Assembly (NCBI RefSeq): GCF_013426915.1
Contig: NZ_AP023180.1
Span: forward strand, 1 to 64,000
Direction of reading: 5' to 3'
DNA: 64,000 bases
Source: Paraburkholderia sp. PGU19
Lineage (GTDB): Bacteria; Pseudomonadota; Gammaproteobacteria; Burkholderiales; Burkholderiaceae
Shown: positions 25,842-34,703 of the stretch, one piece after another
How the letters are laid out: each line of letters starts with the position of its first letter
Numbering within the stretch: position 1 is the first letter of the stretch
Program-made: the position numbers and the translations under genes
The notes under the pieces: generated by a model
Seen by the model: only the letters and a program-made list of their open reading frames with translations
Told to the model about the DNA's origin: nothing
Databases searched by the model: none

Positions 25842-26813
25842 TTGGCGACGAGCCGACTCGTTTCGATGCTGCTGATGCTCCAGGTGAAAGGCCGCGTGAC
25901 CGCACAGGCGCTCGCCGACGAATTCAATGTGTCGAGCCGCACTGTGTATCGCGACATCGACCAGTTGAGCGCGGCGGGCGTGCCCGTTTATGCGGATCGC
26001 GGGCCAGGCGGCGGTTTTGCCTTGCTCGACGGATATCGCGCGAAACTGACGGGCATCACGCGGGCCGAAGCGGAAACGCTGTCGATTGCCGGGCTGACGG
26101 GCGCGGCGTCCGATCTCGGTCTGTCGGAGCAACTGCGAGCCGCGCAGGTGAAGCTCGTCACCGCATTGCCCGATGCCGCGCCCGATACGTCGCGCATCGG
26201 CTCGCGGCTGCATATCGATCCCGTCGGCTGGTATCAGCGGCCCTCACCGACACCGTGGTTGACGATGCTTGCGGGCGCCGTGTGGGAACAGAAGCGCATA
26301 TCGATGCAATACCGCACATGGAACGCCAGCGGCGAAAACGAGGGCGTGCGCGTGCGCGATCCGCTCGGGCTGGTGCTCAAGGGCGGCGAATGGTATCTGG
26401 TCACGCGTGTGCGCACGCAGTTGCGCACCTATCGCGTGTCGAGCATCGCGCAGCTCACGGTGCATGACGAAACGTTCGAACGCCCGGAAGATTTCGATCT
26501 GCGCGACGAGTGGACAGCGGCCGTTGCTTCATTCGAGACGAGTTTGCTGAAGCACACCGCGCGATTGCGGCTGTCGCCGGACGGCATGACGCGTCTGCAC
26601 CGGCTCGGCGCGGCGGCCGTCGAACAGGCGCAGATCGCACCGCCTTCTGAACAGGACGGCTGGCAGGAAGTAACCCTGCCCGTCGAGCAGCTCGGCTACG
26701 CGGCTGAACAATTGCTCGGCCTGGCCGGTCATGTCGAAGTGCTCGATCCGCCGGAATTGCGCGAGCGCTTGCGCAACCTCGGTGAACGGATTGCGACGCT
26801 CAACGCGGCCTGA
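25842..26813 (+). CDS. YafY-type HTH/WYL-domain regulator, TTG start
   Basis: A 323-residue regulator with an N-terminal HTH_11 domain (residues 4-60, VTAQALADEFNVSSRTVYRDIDQL) and a WYL domain (about 145-230, VRVRDPLGLVLKGGEWYLVTR) with a WCX-like C-terminus. The start is TTG at 25842 with AAGGAG 8-9 bp upstream; no in-frame ATG is near. It is divergent from the ABM-domain gene, its most likely target. WYL domains sense nucleic acids or small ligands; the signal here is unknown. Confidence 0.87.
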   Translation: MATSRLVSMLLMLQVKGRVTAQALADEFNVSSRTVYRDIDQLSAAGVPVYADRGPGGGFALLDGYRAKLTGITRAEAETLSIAGLTGAASDLGLSEQLRAAQVKLVTALPDAAPDTSRIGSRLHIDPVGWYQRPSPTPWLTMLAGAVWEQKRISMQYRTWNASGENEGVRVRDPLGLVLKGGEWYLVTRVRTQLRTYRVSSIAQLTVHDETFERPEDFDLRDEWTAAVASFETSLLKHTARLRLSPDGMTRLHRLGAAAVEQAQIAPPSEQDGWQEVTLPVEQLGYAAEQLLGLAGHVEVLDPPELRERLRNLGERIATLNAA

Positions 26814-26832
26814 CTACGACCGTTCAAACGCA

Positions 26833-28782
26833 TCAGCTCCGATGCGGCCCGACGATCCCCAGTTTCGCAATCCGCCGATACAGCGTCGCGCGCGACATGC
26901 CAAGCGCTTCGGCTGCCGCGTTCGGTCGCCAGTGATGCTGCGTGAGCGCATCGACGATACGCGCCCGCTCGTCGTCGAGGCTGGCGAGCGCGGGGCGCGG
27001 CGCGGCTTCATCAGGCGCGAGCAACGCCGCCACATCGGGCGACACGTGCCGCAATTCGACGCGCGTCGCATCGCACACCGCACATGCATAGCGCAGCACG
27101 TTGCGCAGTTGCCGGATATTGCCCGGCCACGAAAAACGCGCAAGCCGCTCGGCAAGGCGCGTATCCAGCGTGAGCACATGCCCCGCGCTTTGCGCTTCTT
27201 CATCGAACACGGCACGCACGACATCCAGCACATCGGCGCGCTCGCGCAGCGGCGGCATATGCAGCGTCGCGCCGCTCAGGCGGTAAAACAGGTCTTCGCG
27301 GAAGGCGCCTTCGTCGACCATGCGCGCGAGATCGCGGTGCGTCGCGCAGATCACGTCGATATCCACACGCACAGGCGCATCGCTGCCGAGCGGCAGCACT
27401 TCGCCTTCGGCGAGCACACGCAATAGACGCGTTTGCAGATTGAGCGGCATGTCGCCGATTTCATCGAGGAACAGCGTACCCCCGTTCGCTTGCGCGATCT
27501 TGCCGCGCGCGCCGCGGCTGCGCGCGCCCGTGAACGCGCCGGGCGCATAGCCGAACAGCTCGCTTTCGATCAGCGAATCGGGGATCGCCCCGCAATTCAC
27601 GGCGACGAATGGCTTGGCACGTCGCGCGCCCGACGCATGCAGCGCTTGCGCGAACACTTCCTTGCCGACGCCCGTCTCGCCGAGAATCAGAATAGGCAGA
27701 TGCTTGCCCGCGATGCGCAGCGCGACTTCCGCATTGCGCGCGATGCGCGAATCGCGGCTATGCAGGAAACGGCTGATCGCATCGAGACTCGTGTCGGCGT
27801 GCGCATCGAGCGACGCATTGACGGCGCTCGCGGATGACACGACGGGCGCGACGCGCGACGTGCGCTTGAGCGGTGCGCGAATCCGCGCATACAGCACGGC
27901 GCCCGTTGCGCGCAGACGCAGTGGCACGATCGTATCGGTGCGCGCTACATCGTGCAGATGGACGGCGGACGTATCGAAGATTTCGTCGACGTGACGCGGC
28001 CCGCTCAAGCCCGCGATGCACTCCTGCGCTTTACGATTCGACGCGGCGATGTTGCCGCATTCGTCGAACGCGATCAGCACTTCCGGCTGCGCCTCGACGA
28101 AATTGCGGCTCTGGTGGCCGAAGATCACCCAATGCTGCGCGGTCTGATTGAGAAAGTAGCCGTCTTCGATCAGCGCCGCGCTCTGGCGAACCAGCTGAAA
28201 CACGAGCCGCTGGCTGTCGCGGTTATCCGGTGATTGCACGGCGGACGCATCGAGCACGCCGATCAGTTCGCCCGTCAGCGAGAAGATCGGCGATGCGCTG
28301 CAGGTGAGCGTCGTAAACGCCGCGCGAAAGTGATCGGTCTTATGCACGGTGATGGGCGCGAGATCCGTCAGCACGTTGGCGATACCGCACGTGCCTTCCT
28401 CGCGTTCCGACCAGCACGAGCCGATGTACAGACCCGCATGCTTGAAATCGCCGCGCCGGTCGCGGTCGATGCGGTAATCGATCGTGACGCCGTGTGCGTC
28501 GGTGAGCATCACGCAGTAGTCGGCCACGCGGATCATGTCGTGCAGACGCGTGAGGCACTGGCCCGACGCGCGCAGAAACGCTTCTTCCTTGCCTTGCACT
28601 TCGCGCAGTTCGGACGTGGTCAGCACGCGCGGCCCGATCACCGAACTGGGATCGAGCTGGTATTGCTCATACGAACGCTGCCACGACGACACGAGACGCG
28701 ACGAATTGGCGGGCGCGGGCAAGCGTCCTTCGATGGCGCCGCGCACGCGGTCGACGTGCTGCGTTTGAGAGACGTAAGGCAT
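26833..28782 (-). CDS. acoR: AcoR, sigma-54-dependent activator of acetoin catabolism
   Basis: A 649-residue enhancer-binding protein. The N-terminal half holds a GAF-type sensor (around ADYCVMLTDAHGVTIDYR and SEREEGTCGIANVL); the central AAA+ domain has Walker A GETGVGKE and the sigma-54 contact loop GAFTGA; the C-terminus is a Fis-type HTH (AAEALGMSRATLYRRIAKLG). The start at 28782 matches AcoR N-termini, though the frame is open to 28977. It is divergent from acoXABC. Cooperation with the sigma-54 promoter at 29144 and the box cluster at 28908-28956 fits AcoR control by acetoin. Confidence 0.92.
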   Translation of the reverse strand: MPYVSQTQHVDRVRGAIEGRLPAPANSSRLVSSWQRSYEQYQLDPSSVIGPRVLTTSELREVQGKEEAFLRASGQCLTRLHDMIRVADYCVMLTDAHGVTIDYRIDRDRRGDFKHAGLYIGSCWSEREEGTCGIANVLTDLAPITVHKTDHFRAAFTTLTCSASPIFSLTGELIGVLDASAVQSPDNRDSQRLVFQLVRQSAALIEDGYFLNQTAQHWVIFGHQSRNFVEAQPEVLIAFDECGNIAASNRKAQECIAGLSGPRHVDEIFDTSAVHLHDVARTDTIVPLRLRATGAVLYARIRAPLKRTSRVAPVVSSASAVNASLDAHADTSLDAISRFLHSRDSRIARNAEVALRIAGKHLPILILGETGVGKEVFAQALHASGARRAKPFVAVNCGAIPDSLIESELFGYAPGAFTGARSRGARGKIAQANGGTLFLDEIGDMPLNLQTRLLRVLAEGEVLPLGSDAPVRVDIDVICATHRDLARMVDEGAFREDLFYRLSGATLHMPPLRERADVLDVVRAVFDEEAQSAGHVLTLDTRLAERLARFSWPGNIRQLRNVLRYACAVCDATRVELRHVSPDVAALLAPDEAAPRPALASLDDERARIVDALTQHHWRPNAAAEALGMSRATLYRRIAKLGIVGPHRS

Positions 28783-28907
28783 GGTCGGCTCCCGTCTATA
28801 ACGGTCGATACCGGTGGATTGATCGCGCGGGTCCCTGCGGTGCTCCCTTCGGCCGGACCTTCTTGTAGCACATCCCGCCCGCGCAATCACACTGCATTGC
28901 AGCACGC

Positions 28908-28956
28908 GAGACACCTGAGACGATCGTCTCACCCATGCGTGAGACAGCCGTGAGAC
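28908..28956. promoter_or_regulatory. Cluster of GAGAC boxes, candidate AcoR enhancer
   Basis: Five GAGAC half-sites occur within 49 bp, at 28908, 28917, 28926 (inverted), 28941 and 28952. They form a perfect 16-bp palindrome (28916-28931, centre ACGATCGT) and a second pair of 7-bp arms, GTCTCAC (28926-28932) and GTGAGAC (28939-28945). The cluster lies about 190-235 bp ahead of the sigma-54 promoter, the normal distance for an enhancer. Confidence 0.7.
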
Positions 28957-29143
28957 GCGCATCGTTCGATGCCGCAATGCATGCGCGTCGCGTCACCGCG
29001 CAGCGCATGAGGTGAAAGGCGCGATGTGCGTCATGTGCACTGCGTCATGCGACACGAGCCGTGCTTGCGTCGACGCGTTGCCCATCCCGCGCAAACCTTG
29101 CCAGACAAGGTTTTCCGCGTTCTTAGCGTGTTTGTCGAGCGAT

Positions 29144-29158
29144 TGGCATAGCTGTTGC
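29144..29158 (+). promoter_or_regulatory. Sigma-54 promoter of acoXABC-lipA
   Basis: TGGCAT, 5 bp, TTGC matches the -24/-12 consensus with exact spacing. Transcription should begin near 29170, which excludes the ATG at 29163 as the acoX start and supports GTG at 29235. The rest of the 28783-29234 gap is the acoR/acoX control region. Confidence 0.8.
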
Positions 29159-29234
29159 AGTAATGCCCGTCACCCGAAACGGCCTTGCATGCGACAAGCA
29201 AGCCGCTCTCGACAAACACAACGGAGACAAGCCA

Positions 29235-30341
29235 GTGGCATCGCCCATCACTGTCGGCGTGATTGCGAACCCCGCGTCGGGTCGCGACATTCGCCGCCTC
29301 ACGACGCACGCGTCCGTGTTCCCGACAGCCGAAAAGGCCAACATGGTCGTGCGTCTGATCGCGGGACTCGGCGCGCTCGGCGTCGATCGCGTGCTGACGC
29401 TGCGCGATCGCACGGGCGTCGCTGCGCTGCTGCTGCGCGCAATCGACACACACGCGGCGACGGGCAAGGCCGAGCGCTGGCCCGAAGTCGAATTCGTCGA
29501 TCTGCCCATCACCGATAGCGTCGCCGATACGCACACGGGCACCGCGCATATGGTGCGCGAAGGGGTCGAACTGATTGCCGTGCTCGGCGGCGACGGCACG
29601 CATCGCGCGGTGGCTGCGCATTGCGGCGGCGTGCCGTTGCTGACGCTGTCGACGGGCACCAACAACGCGTTTCCCGATATGCGCGAAGCGACTGTCGCGG
29701 GCATGGCGGGCGCCCTGGTCGCATCGGGCGTCGTGCCGCCCGATGTCGCATTGACGCGCAATAAACGGCTCGTCGTGCGTTGCGTCGCTGGGCCGAATCG
29801 CGGACGCGAAGAGATTGCGCTCGTCGACGTGTGCGTGAGCCGTCAGCGCTTCGTCGGCGCGCGGGCCGTGTCGGAGCCGTCGGATATCGAGTCGCTGTTT
29901 CTCACCTTCGCTGCGCCCGATGGTATCGGGCTGTCGTCGATAGGCGGCGCGTGGGCGCCCGTCGAGCGCACGGCGCCGCATGGCTTGCATCTCACCTTCG
30001 CGCTGCATGACGAGCATGGTTTCTCAACTGGCGACGGGGTACCCATCTTCGCGCCCATCGCGCCCGGCCGCATCGATCACGTGACGATGCGCACCTGCGA
30101 GCGCTTCGAGCTCGGCGACTGGCTGCCCATCGACGCGCGCCACGGCACGCTCGCATTCGACGGCGAGCGCGAGATCGAAATCGAGCGCGACGACCGCTAT
30201 GAAATCTCGCTCGACTGGAACGGCCCGTTGACCGTCGATGTGAGCCGCACGCTGCGCTTCTCCGCGTCGCGTCAGTTGATGCGCGAGATGGCGGGCGCTT
30301 CGATGCGAACCCTGATGCACACACAAGCACACGCGAAATAA
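29235..30341 (+). CDS. acoX: AcoX, NAD-kinase-like protein of acetoin operon
   Basis: A 368-residue protein of the AcoX family, related to ATP-NAD kinases. The nucleotide-binding motif LGGDGTHRAVA and the following LSTGTNNAFP are present. Its exact biochemical role in acetoin breakdown is not settled. GTG at 29235 with a GGAGA ribosome site was chosen over the ATG at 29163 because the sigma-54 promoter puts transcription start between them; residues from ASPITVGVIANPASG also match family N-termini. acoA follows after 75 bp. Confidence 0.88.
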   Translation: MASPITVGVIANPASGRDIRRLTTHASVFPTAEKANMVVRLIAGLGALGVDRVLTLRDRTGVAALLLRAIDTHAATGKAERWPEVEFVDLPITDSVADTHTGTAHMVREGVELIAVLGGDGTHRAVAAHCGGVPLLTLSTGTNNAFPDMREATVAGMAGALVASGVVPPDVALTRNKRLVVRCVAGPNRGREEIALVDVCVSRQRFVGARAVSEPSDIESLFLTFAAPDGIGLSSIGGAWAPVERTAPHGLHLTFALHDEHGFSTGDGVPIFAPIAPGRIDHVTMRTCERFELGDWLPIDARHGTLAFDGEREIEIERDDRYEISLDWNGPLTVDVSRTLRFSASRQLMREMAGASMRTLMHTQAHAK

Positions 30342-30416
30342 AGGGAGTTCATTCAATCACGCGGAGCCCATCCGCACCCGTTGCTGTAACGATCGACATC
30401 ATCAAGGAGACACACC

Positions 30417-31394
30417 ATGTCAAATCAGTTGAGCAGGGAAAAACTGCTGGAAGCGTACCGGCTGATGCGCACCATTCGGGAGTTCGAAGAGCGCCTGCAC
30501 GTCGAGTTCGCGACGGGCGAGATTCCCGGCTTCGTGCATCTGTATGCAGGCGAGGAAGCATCGGCCGTCGGCACGATGCTGCATCTGAATGACCGCGACT
30601 ATGTGGCGACCACGCACCGCGGCCACGGCCATTGCATCGCGAAGGGTGTCGACGTGCATGGAATGATGGCCGAGATCTACGGCCGCCAGACGGGCGTATG
30701 CAAGGGCAAGGGCGGCTCGATGCACATTGCCGATCTGTCGAAGGGCATGCTCGGCGCGAACGGTATCGTCGGCGCGGGCGGTCCGCTCGTGTGCGGCGCG
30801 GCGCTCGCGGCGAAGCTGAAGAAAACGGGCGGCGTGGGCGTGTGCTTCTTCGGCGACGGCGCGTCGAACCAGGGGACGATTTTCGAATCGATGAACCTTG
30901 CGAGCGTGTGGCGCTTGCCGGCCATCTTCGTCGCCGAGAACAACGGCTATGCCGAAGCGACGTCTTCGACATGGTCCGTCGCGTCCGACAACATCGCGGA
31001 TCGCGCGAGCGGCTTCGGCATGCCGGGCGTGATCGTCGACGGCTTCGATTTCTTCGCGGTGCACGAAGCGCTGGGTGAAGCGATCGAACGGGCGCGCGGC
31101 GGCGGCGGGCCGACGCTCGTCGAAGTGAAGCTGTCGCGTTACTTCGGCCACTTCGAAGGCGATGCGCAGACGTATCGCGCGCCGGGCGAAGTGCAGAAGC
31201 TGCGCGACGAGAAAGATTGCCTGAAGCGTTTCGCAGAGCGGGTGGTGCGTGCGGAAATGCTGACATCCGACGACCTGAGCAAGATCGATGCGGATGTGAA
31301 AGTGCTGATCGACGATTCCGTCCTGAAGGCGAAAGCTGCGCCGCTTCCGACGGAAGCCGATCTGCTGACTGACGTGTACGTGTCGTATCCGTAA
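30417..31394 (+). CDS. acoA: AcoA, acetoin dehydrogenase E1 alpha
   Basis: A 325-residue TPP-dependent E1 alpha subunit. The thiamine-diphosphate motif runs from GDGASNQG (residues 146-153) to ENN (174-176). The family stretch HRGHGHCIAKGVDVHGMMAE is near residues 68-87. With AcoB it forms an alpha2beta2 E1 that cleaves acetoin to acetaldehyde and a hydroxyethyl group passed to lipoamide. An AAGGAG-type ribosome site precedes the ATG. Confidence 0.95.
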   Translation: MSNQLSREKLLEAYRLMRTIREFEERLHVEFATGEIPGFVHLYAGEEASAVGTMLHLNDRDYVATTHRGHGHCIAKGVDVHGMMAEIYGRQTGVCKGKGGSMHIADLSKGMLGANGIVGAGGPLVCGAALAAKLKKTGGVGVCFFGDGASNQGTIFESMNLASVWRLPAIFVAENNGYAEATSSTWSVASDNIADRASGFGMPGVIVDGFDFFAVHEALGEAIERARGGGGPTLVEVKLSRYFGHFEGDAQTYRAPGEVQKLRDEKDCLKRFAERVVRAEMLTSDDLSKIDADVKVLIDDSVLKAKAAPLPTEADLLTDVYVSYP

Positions 31395-31487
31395 CTCATC
31401 CAGCTTTATTCCAGGCAACCGCAGCTTCGCTGCATGGGACGGGAGTACGGCGCTGAAGCGCCAACTCCGATCGACAGGAGACAAGAC

Positions 31488-32492
31488 ATGGCACGCAAGA
31501 TCACATACTCTCAGGCAATCAACGAAGCACTGAGTCAGGAAATGGCGCGCGACGAAAGCGTCATCGTAATGGGCGAGGACAACGCGGGCGGCGCGGGCTC
31601 GCCGGGTGAACAGGACGCATGGGGCGGCGTGCTCGGCGTCACGAAAGGGCTTTTCCACAAGTATCCGGGCCGTGTGCTCGACACGCCGATCTCGGAAGGC
31701 GGCTTCATCGGCGCGGCAGTCGGCGCGGCGGCAGCGGGCATGCGTCCCGTCGCGGAACTGATGTTCATCGACTTCATGGGCGTGTGCTTCGATCAGATCT
31801 TCAATCAGGCCGCGAAATTCCGCTACATGTTCGGCGGCAATGCCGTCACACCTGTCGTGATCCGCACGATGCAGGGCGCCGGGTTGCGCGCTGCCGCGCA
31901 GCACTCGCAGATGCTGACGTCGCTGTTCACGCATGTGCCCGGGCTCAAGGTAGTGTGCCCATCGACGCCCTATGACGCGAAAGGCCTGATGATCCAGGCG
32001 ATTCGCGAAAACGACCCCGTCATCTTCTGCGAGCACAAGCTGTTGTACACCCGCGAAGGCGACGTGCCTGAAGAGCTGTACGCGATTCCGTTCGGCGAAG
32101 CGAACGTGGTGCGCGAAGGCGACGACGCGACCATCGTTACGTATGGCCGCATGGTGCACTACGCCACGGACGCCGCCGACCGGCTCGCGAAAGAAGGCAT
32201 CAAGGCCGAGGTGATCGACCTGCGCACCACGTCGCCGCTCGACGAAGAGACGATTCTGGAAAGCCTGGAGCGCACGGGCCACCTGGTCGTCGTCGATGAA
32301 GCGAACCCGCGCTGTTCGATTGCGACGGATATCGCCGCGCTCGCCGCGCAGAAGGCGTTTCATTCGCTGAAGGCGCCCGTCGGGATCGTCACCGCACCGC
32401 ATACGCCCACGCCTTTCTCGGGCGTGCTGGAAGACCTGTATATCCCGTCGGCGGACAAGATTGTCGCGGCCGTCAAAGCAACGCGACACTGA
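31488..32492 (+). CDS. acoB: AcoB, acetoin dehydrogenase E1 beta
   Basis: A 334-residue E1 beta subunit of the transketolase family. The start MARKITYSQAINEALSQEM at 31488 has ACAGGAGA upstream. Conserved stretches include MGEDNAGG, PISEGGFIGAAVGAA and ADKIVAAVK at the end. It sits 93 bp after acoA and 15 bp before acoC in one operon. An in-frame ATG at 31434 has no ribosome site and was set aside. Confidence 0.95.
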   Translation: MARKITYSQAINEALSQEMARDESVIVMGEDNAGGAGSPGEQDAWGGVLGVTKGLFHKYPGRVLDTPISEGGFIGAAVGAAAAGMRPVAELMFIDFMGVCFDQIFNQAAKFRYMFGGNAVTPVVIRTMQGAGLRAAAQHSQMLTSLFTHVPGLKVVCPSTPYDAKGLMIQAIRENDPVIFCEHKLLYTREGDVPEELYAIPFGEANVVREGDDATIVTYGRMVHYATDAADRLAKEGIKAEVIDLRTTSPLDEETILESLERTGHLVVVDEANPRCSIATDIAALAAQKAFHSLKAPVGIVTAPHTPTPFSGVLEDLYIPSADKIVAAVKATRH

Positions 32493-32507
32493 GCGAGGAA
32501 CTGAGCA

Positions 32508-33620
32508 ATGTCGATTCACATGATCACGATGCCCAAGTGGGGCTTGTCGATGCAGCAGGGGCAGGTCAACGGCTGGTTGAAGTCGATTGGCGACACGGTC
32601 GGGAAGGGCGACGAAGTACTCGATGTCGAAAGCGACAAGATTGCTTCGGGCGTGGAGTGCGCGTTCAACGGCACGCTGCGCCGGCAGATCGCGCAGGAGG
32701 GCGACACGCTGCCCGTCGGCGCGCTGCTCGGCGTGGTTGCCGATGAGCAGGAGGCGGACGCGGACATCGATGCGGCCGTCGAAGCGTTCCAGCGCGACTT
32801 CGTGCCGCTCGCCGCCGATTCCGCCGATGCCGGGCCGCAGCCGGAGAAAGCGCAGATTGGCGGGCGCACCATTCGCTACCTGAAGATCGGCGACGGCGGC
32901 ACGCCTGCTGTGCTGATCCACGGGTTCGGCGGCGATCTGAACAACTGGCTGTTCAATCACGCCGACCTCGCCGCGCATCGCACGGTGTATGCGCTGGATT
33001 TGCCGGGTCATGGCGAATCGACGAAAGCGGTGGAGTCGGGCAGCGCCGACGAACTGGCCGACAGCGTGATCGCGTTTCTCGACGATCGCGGTATCGAACG
33101 GGCGCATCTGGTCGGGCATTCGATGGGCAGTCTCGTCGCGATGACGGTCGCAGCGAAAGCCCCGCAGCGTGTGGCGTCGCTTTCGCTGATCGCGGGCGCG
33201 GGTCTCGGCGACGAGATCAACCGCGAGTACATCGACGGATTCGTGTCGGGCAACAGCCGCAATACGCTGAAGCCGCATCTGACGAAACTGTTCGCCGATG
33301 GCTCGCTCGTCACGCGGCAACTTGTCGAGGATATCGTCAAGTACAAGCGGCTCGAAGGCGTGGGCGAGAGCTTGCAGAAGATCGCGGCGTCGGCGTTCAA
33401 GGATGGCGCGCAGCAGCGCAGCTATCGCGATCGTATCGACAAGCTCGCGCCGCGCACGCTGGTGATCTGGGGCGAACTCGACCAGATCATTCCCGCGAGC
33501 CACGCGCAAGGGCTGCCCGGCGATATCCGCGTGCATGTGCTGCCGGGCAAGGGGCATATGGTGCAGATGGAGTCGGCATCGGAGGTGAACCGCCTGCTCA
33601 ACGACTTCTTTGGAGCCTGA
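32508..33620 (+). CDS. acoC: AcoC, lipoyl E2 with alpha/beta-hydrolase domain
   Basis: A 370-residue E2 component of unusual build. One lipoyl domain (residues 1-80, lipoyl lysine Lys44 in ESDKIAS) is followed by a short acidic linker and an alpha/beta-hydrolase domain instead of the catalytic fold of pyruvate dehydrogenase E2. Hydrolase motifs are [17 protein letters not shown] with Ser205, and a late GKGHMVQ histidine. It transfers the acetyl group to CoA. This domain order is the known AcoC type. Confidence 0.94.
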   Translation: MSIHMITMPKWGLSMQQGQVNGWLKSIGDTVGKGDEVLDVESDKIASGVECAFNGTLRRQIAQEGDTLPVGALLGVVADEQEADADIDAAVEAFQRDFVPLAADSADAGPQPEKAQIGGRTIRYLKIGDGGTPAVLIHGFGGDLNNWLFNHADLAAHRTVYALDLPGHGESTKAVESGSADELADSVIAFLDDRGIERAHLVGHSMGSLVAMTVAAKAPQRVASLSLIAGAGLGDEINREYIDGFVSGNSRNTLKPHLTKLFADGSLVTRQLVEDIVKYKRLEGVGESLQKIAASAFKDGAQQRSYRDRIDKLAPRTLVIWGELDQIIPASHAQGLPGDIRVHVLPGKGHMVQMESASEVNRLLNDFFGA

Positions 33621-33622
33621 CG

Positions 33623-34609
33623 ATGGAAGCCGCGCCGCAGACGCTCGAGCACACGTCCACGCACGACAGCGTCACCGCGCTGGGGCAGCACGGCCTGAGG
33701 AGCCGCGACAAGCTCGCGCGCATTCCTGTAAAGGTCGTGCTGCCCGAACCGGGCGGCGCGCTGCCGAAGCCTGCATGGCTGCGCGCACGGCCGATGATGA
33801 GCGAGACGGTGGCGGGCATGGCGTCGATCTTGCGCGAGCATCGTCTGCATTCGGTGTGCGAGGAAGCGATGTGCCCGAATATCGGCGAATGCTTCGCGCA
33901 GCGCACGGCGACGTTCATGATCATGGGCGGCATCTGCACGCGGCGTTGCGCCTTCTGCGACGTCGCGCATGGCCGCCCGCTGCCGCTCGACGATGAAGAA
34001 CCGGCGCGGCTTGCCGATGCCGTTGCCGCGTTGGGGCTGCGGTATGTGGTGATTACGTCGGTGGATCGCGATGATCTGCGCGATGGCGGCGCGGCGCATT
34101 TTGCGCGCTGCGTTGCGCTATTGCGTGAGCGCGTGCCGGGGATACGCGTCGAGATTTTGACGCCGGATTTTCGCGGGCGTGTCGAGCGGGCGCTCGATGC
34201 GTTGTCGGCGGCGTGGCCGGATGTCTTCAATCACAACATTGAAACGGTGCCTTCGTTGTATCGCGCGGCGCGTGCGGGCGCGGATTATCACGGCTCTTTG
34301 ACGTTGCTTCGGCGGGTGAAGGAGGCGAATGCTTCAGTGGTCACGAAGTCGGGCTTGATGGTCGGGCTTGGCGAAAGCGATGACGAACTTCTGGAGACGA
34401 TGCGGGATATTCGTGCGCATGATGTGGACGTGCTGACGGTTGGGCAATATCTCGCGCCTTCAAGGTTTCATATGGCTGTTAAACGCTATGTCGCGCCGGA
34501 GATTTTTTCTGTTTATAAAGAGGAGGGGTTGAAGTTGGGGTTTCGCGAGGTCGTGTCGGGGCCGTTGGTGCGGTCTTCTTATCATGCGGGGGATACTGTT
34601 CTTACTTGA
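33623..34609 (+). CDS. lipA: Lipoyl synthase dedicated to the acetoin dehydrogenase
   Basis: A 328-residue radical-SAM lipoyl synthase. The auxiliary cluster cysteines are Cys79, Cys84 and Cys90 ([12 protein letters not shown]); the radical-SAM cluster cysteines are Cys105, Cys109 and Cys112 (CTRRCAFC). The final RSSYHAG carries the conserved serine ligand. It starts 2 bp after acoC and is therefore a pathway-specific copy that inserts sulfur into the octanoyl-AcoC arm (AcoS-type). Codon use is less GC-biased toward the 3' end, next to a repeat arm. No E3 gene follows. Confidence 0.93.
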   Translation: MEAAPQTLEHTSTHDSVTALGQHGLRSRDKLARIPVKVVLPEPGGALPKPAWLRARPMMSETVAGMASILREHRLHSVCEEAMCPNIGECFAQRTATFMIMGGICTRRCAFCDVAHGRPLPLDDEEPARLADAVAALGLRYVVITSVDRDDLRDGGAAHFARCVALLRERVPGIRVEILTPDFRGRVERALDALSAAWPDVFNHNIETVPSLYRAARAGADYHGSLTLLRRVKEANASVVTKSGLMVGLGESDDELLETMRDIRAHDVDVLTVGQYLAPSRFHMAVKRYVAPEIFSVYKEEGLKLGFREVVSGPLVRSSYHAGDTVLT

Positions 34610-34703
34610 TTTTGTGGCTGGCATCCGCGATTTGTTATCTAGCTTCAAGCGTCGCCCCTGTGCGGGGCGGCACCTACTTTTCTTTGCCGCCGCAAAGAAA
34701 AGT

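Noticed and set aside
29163..29165. ATG as start of acoX
   Set aside because: It lies 5 bp after the sigma-54 promoter and before the expected transcript start; GTG at 29235 has a ribosome site and matches the family.
30420..33557. 1,045-codon open frame on the minus strand
   Set aside because: It is antisense to acoA, acoB and acoC. Very GC-rich codons produce long mirror frames; it has no family motifs and high Arg/His content.
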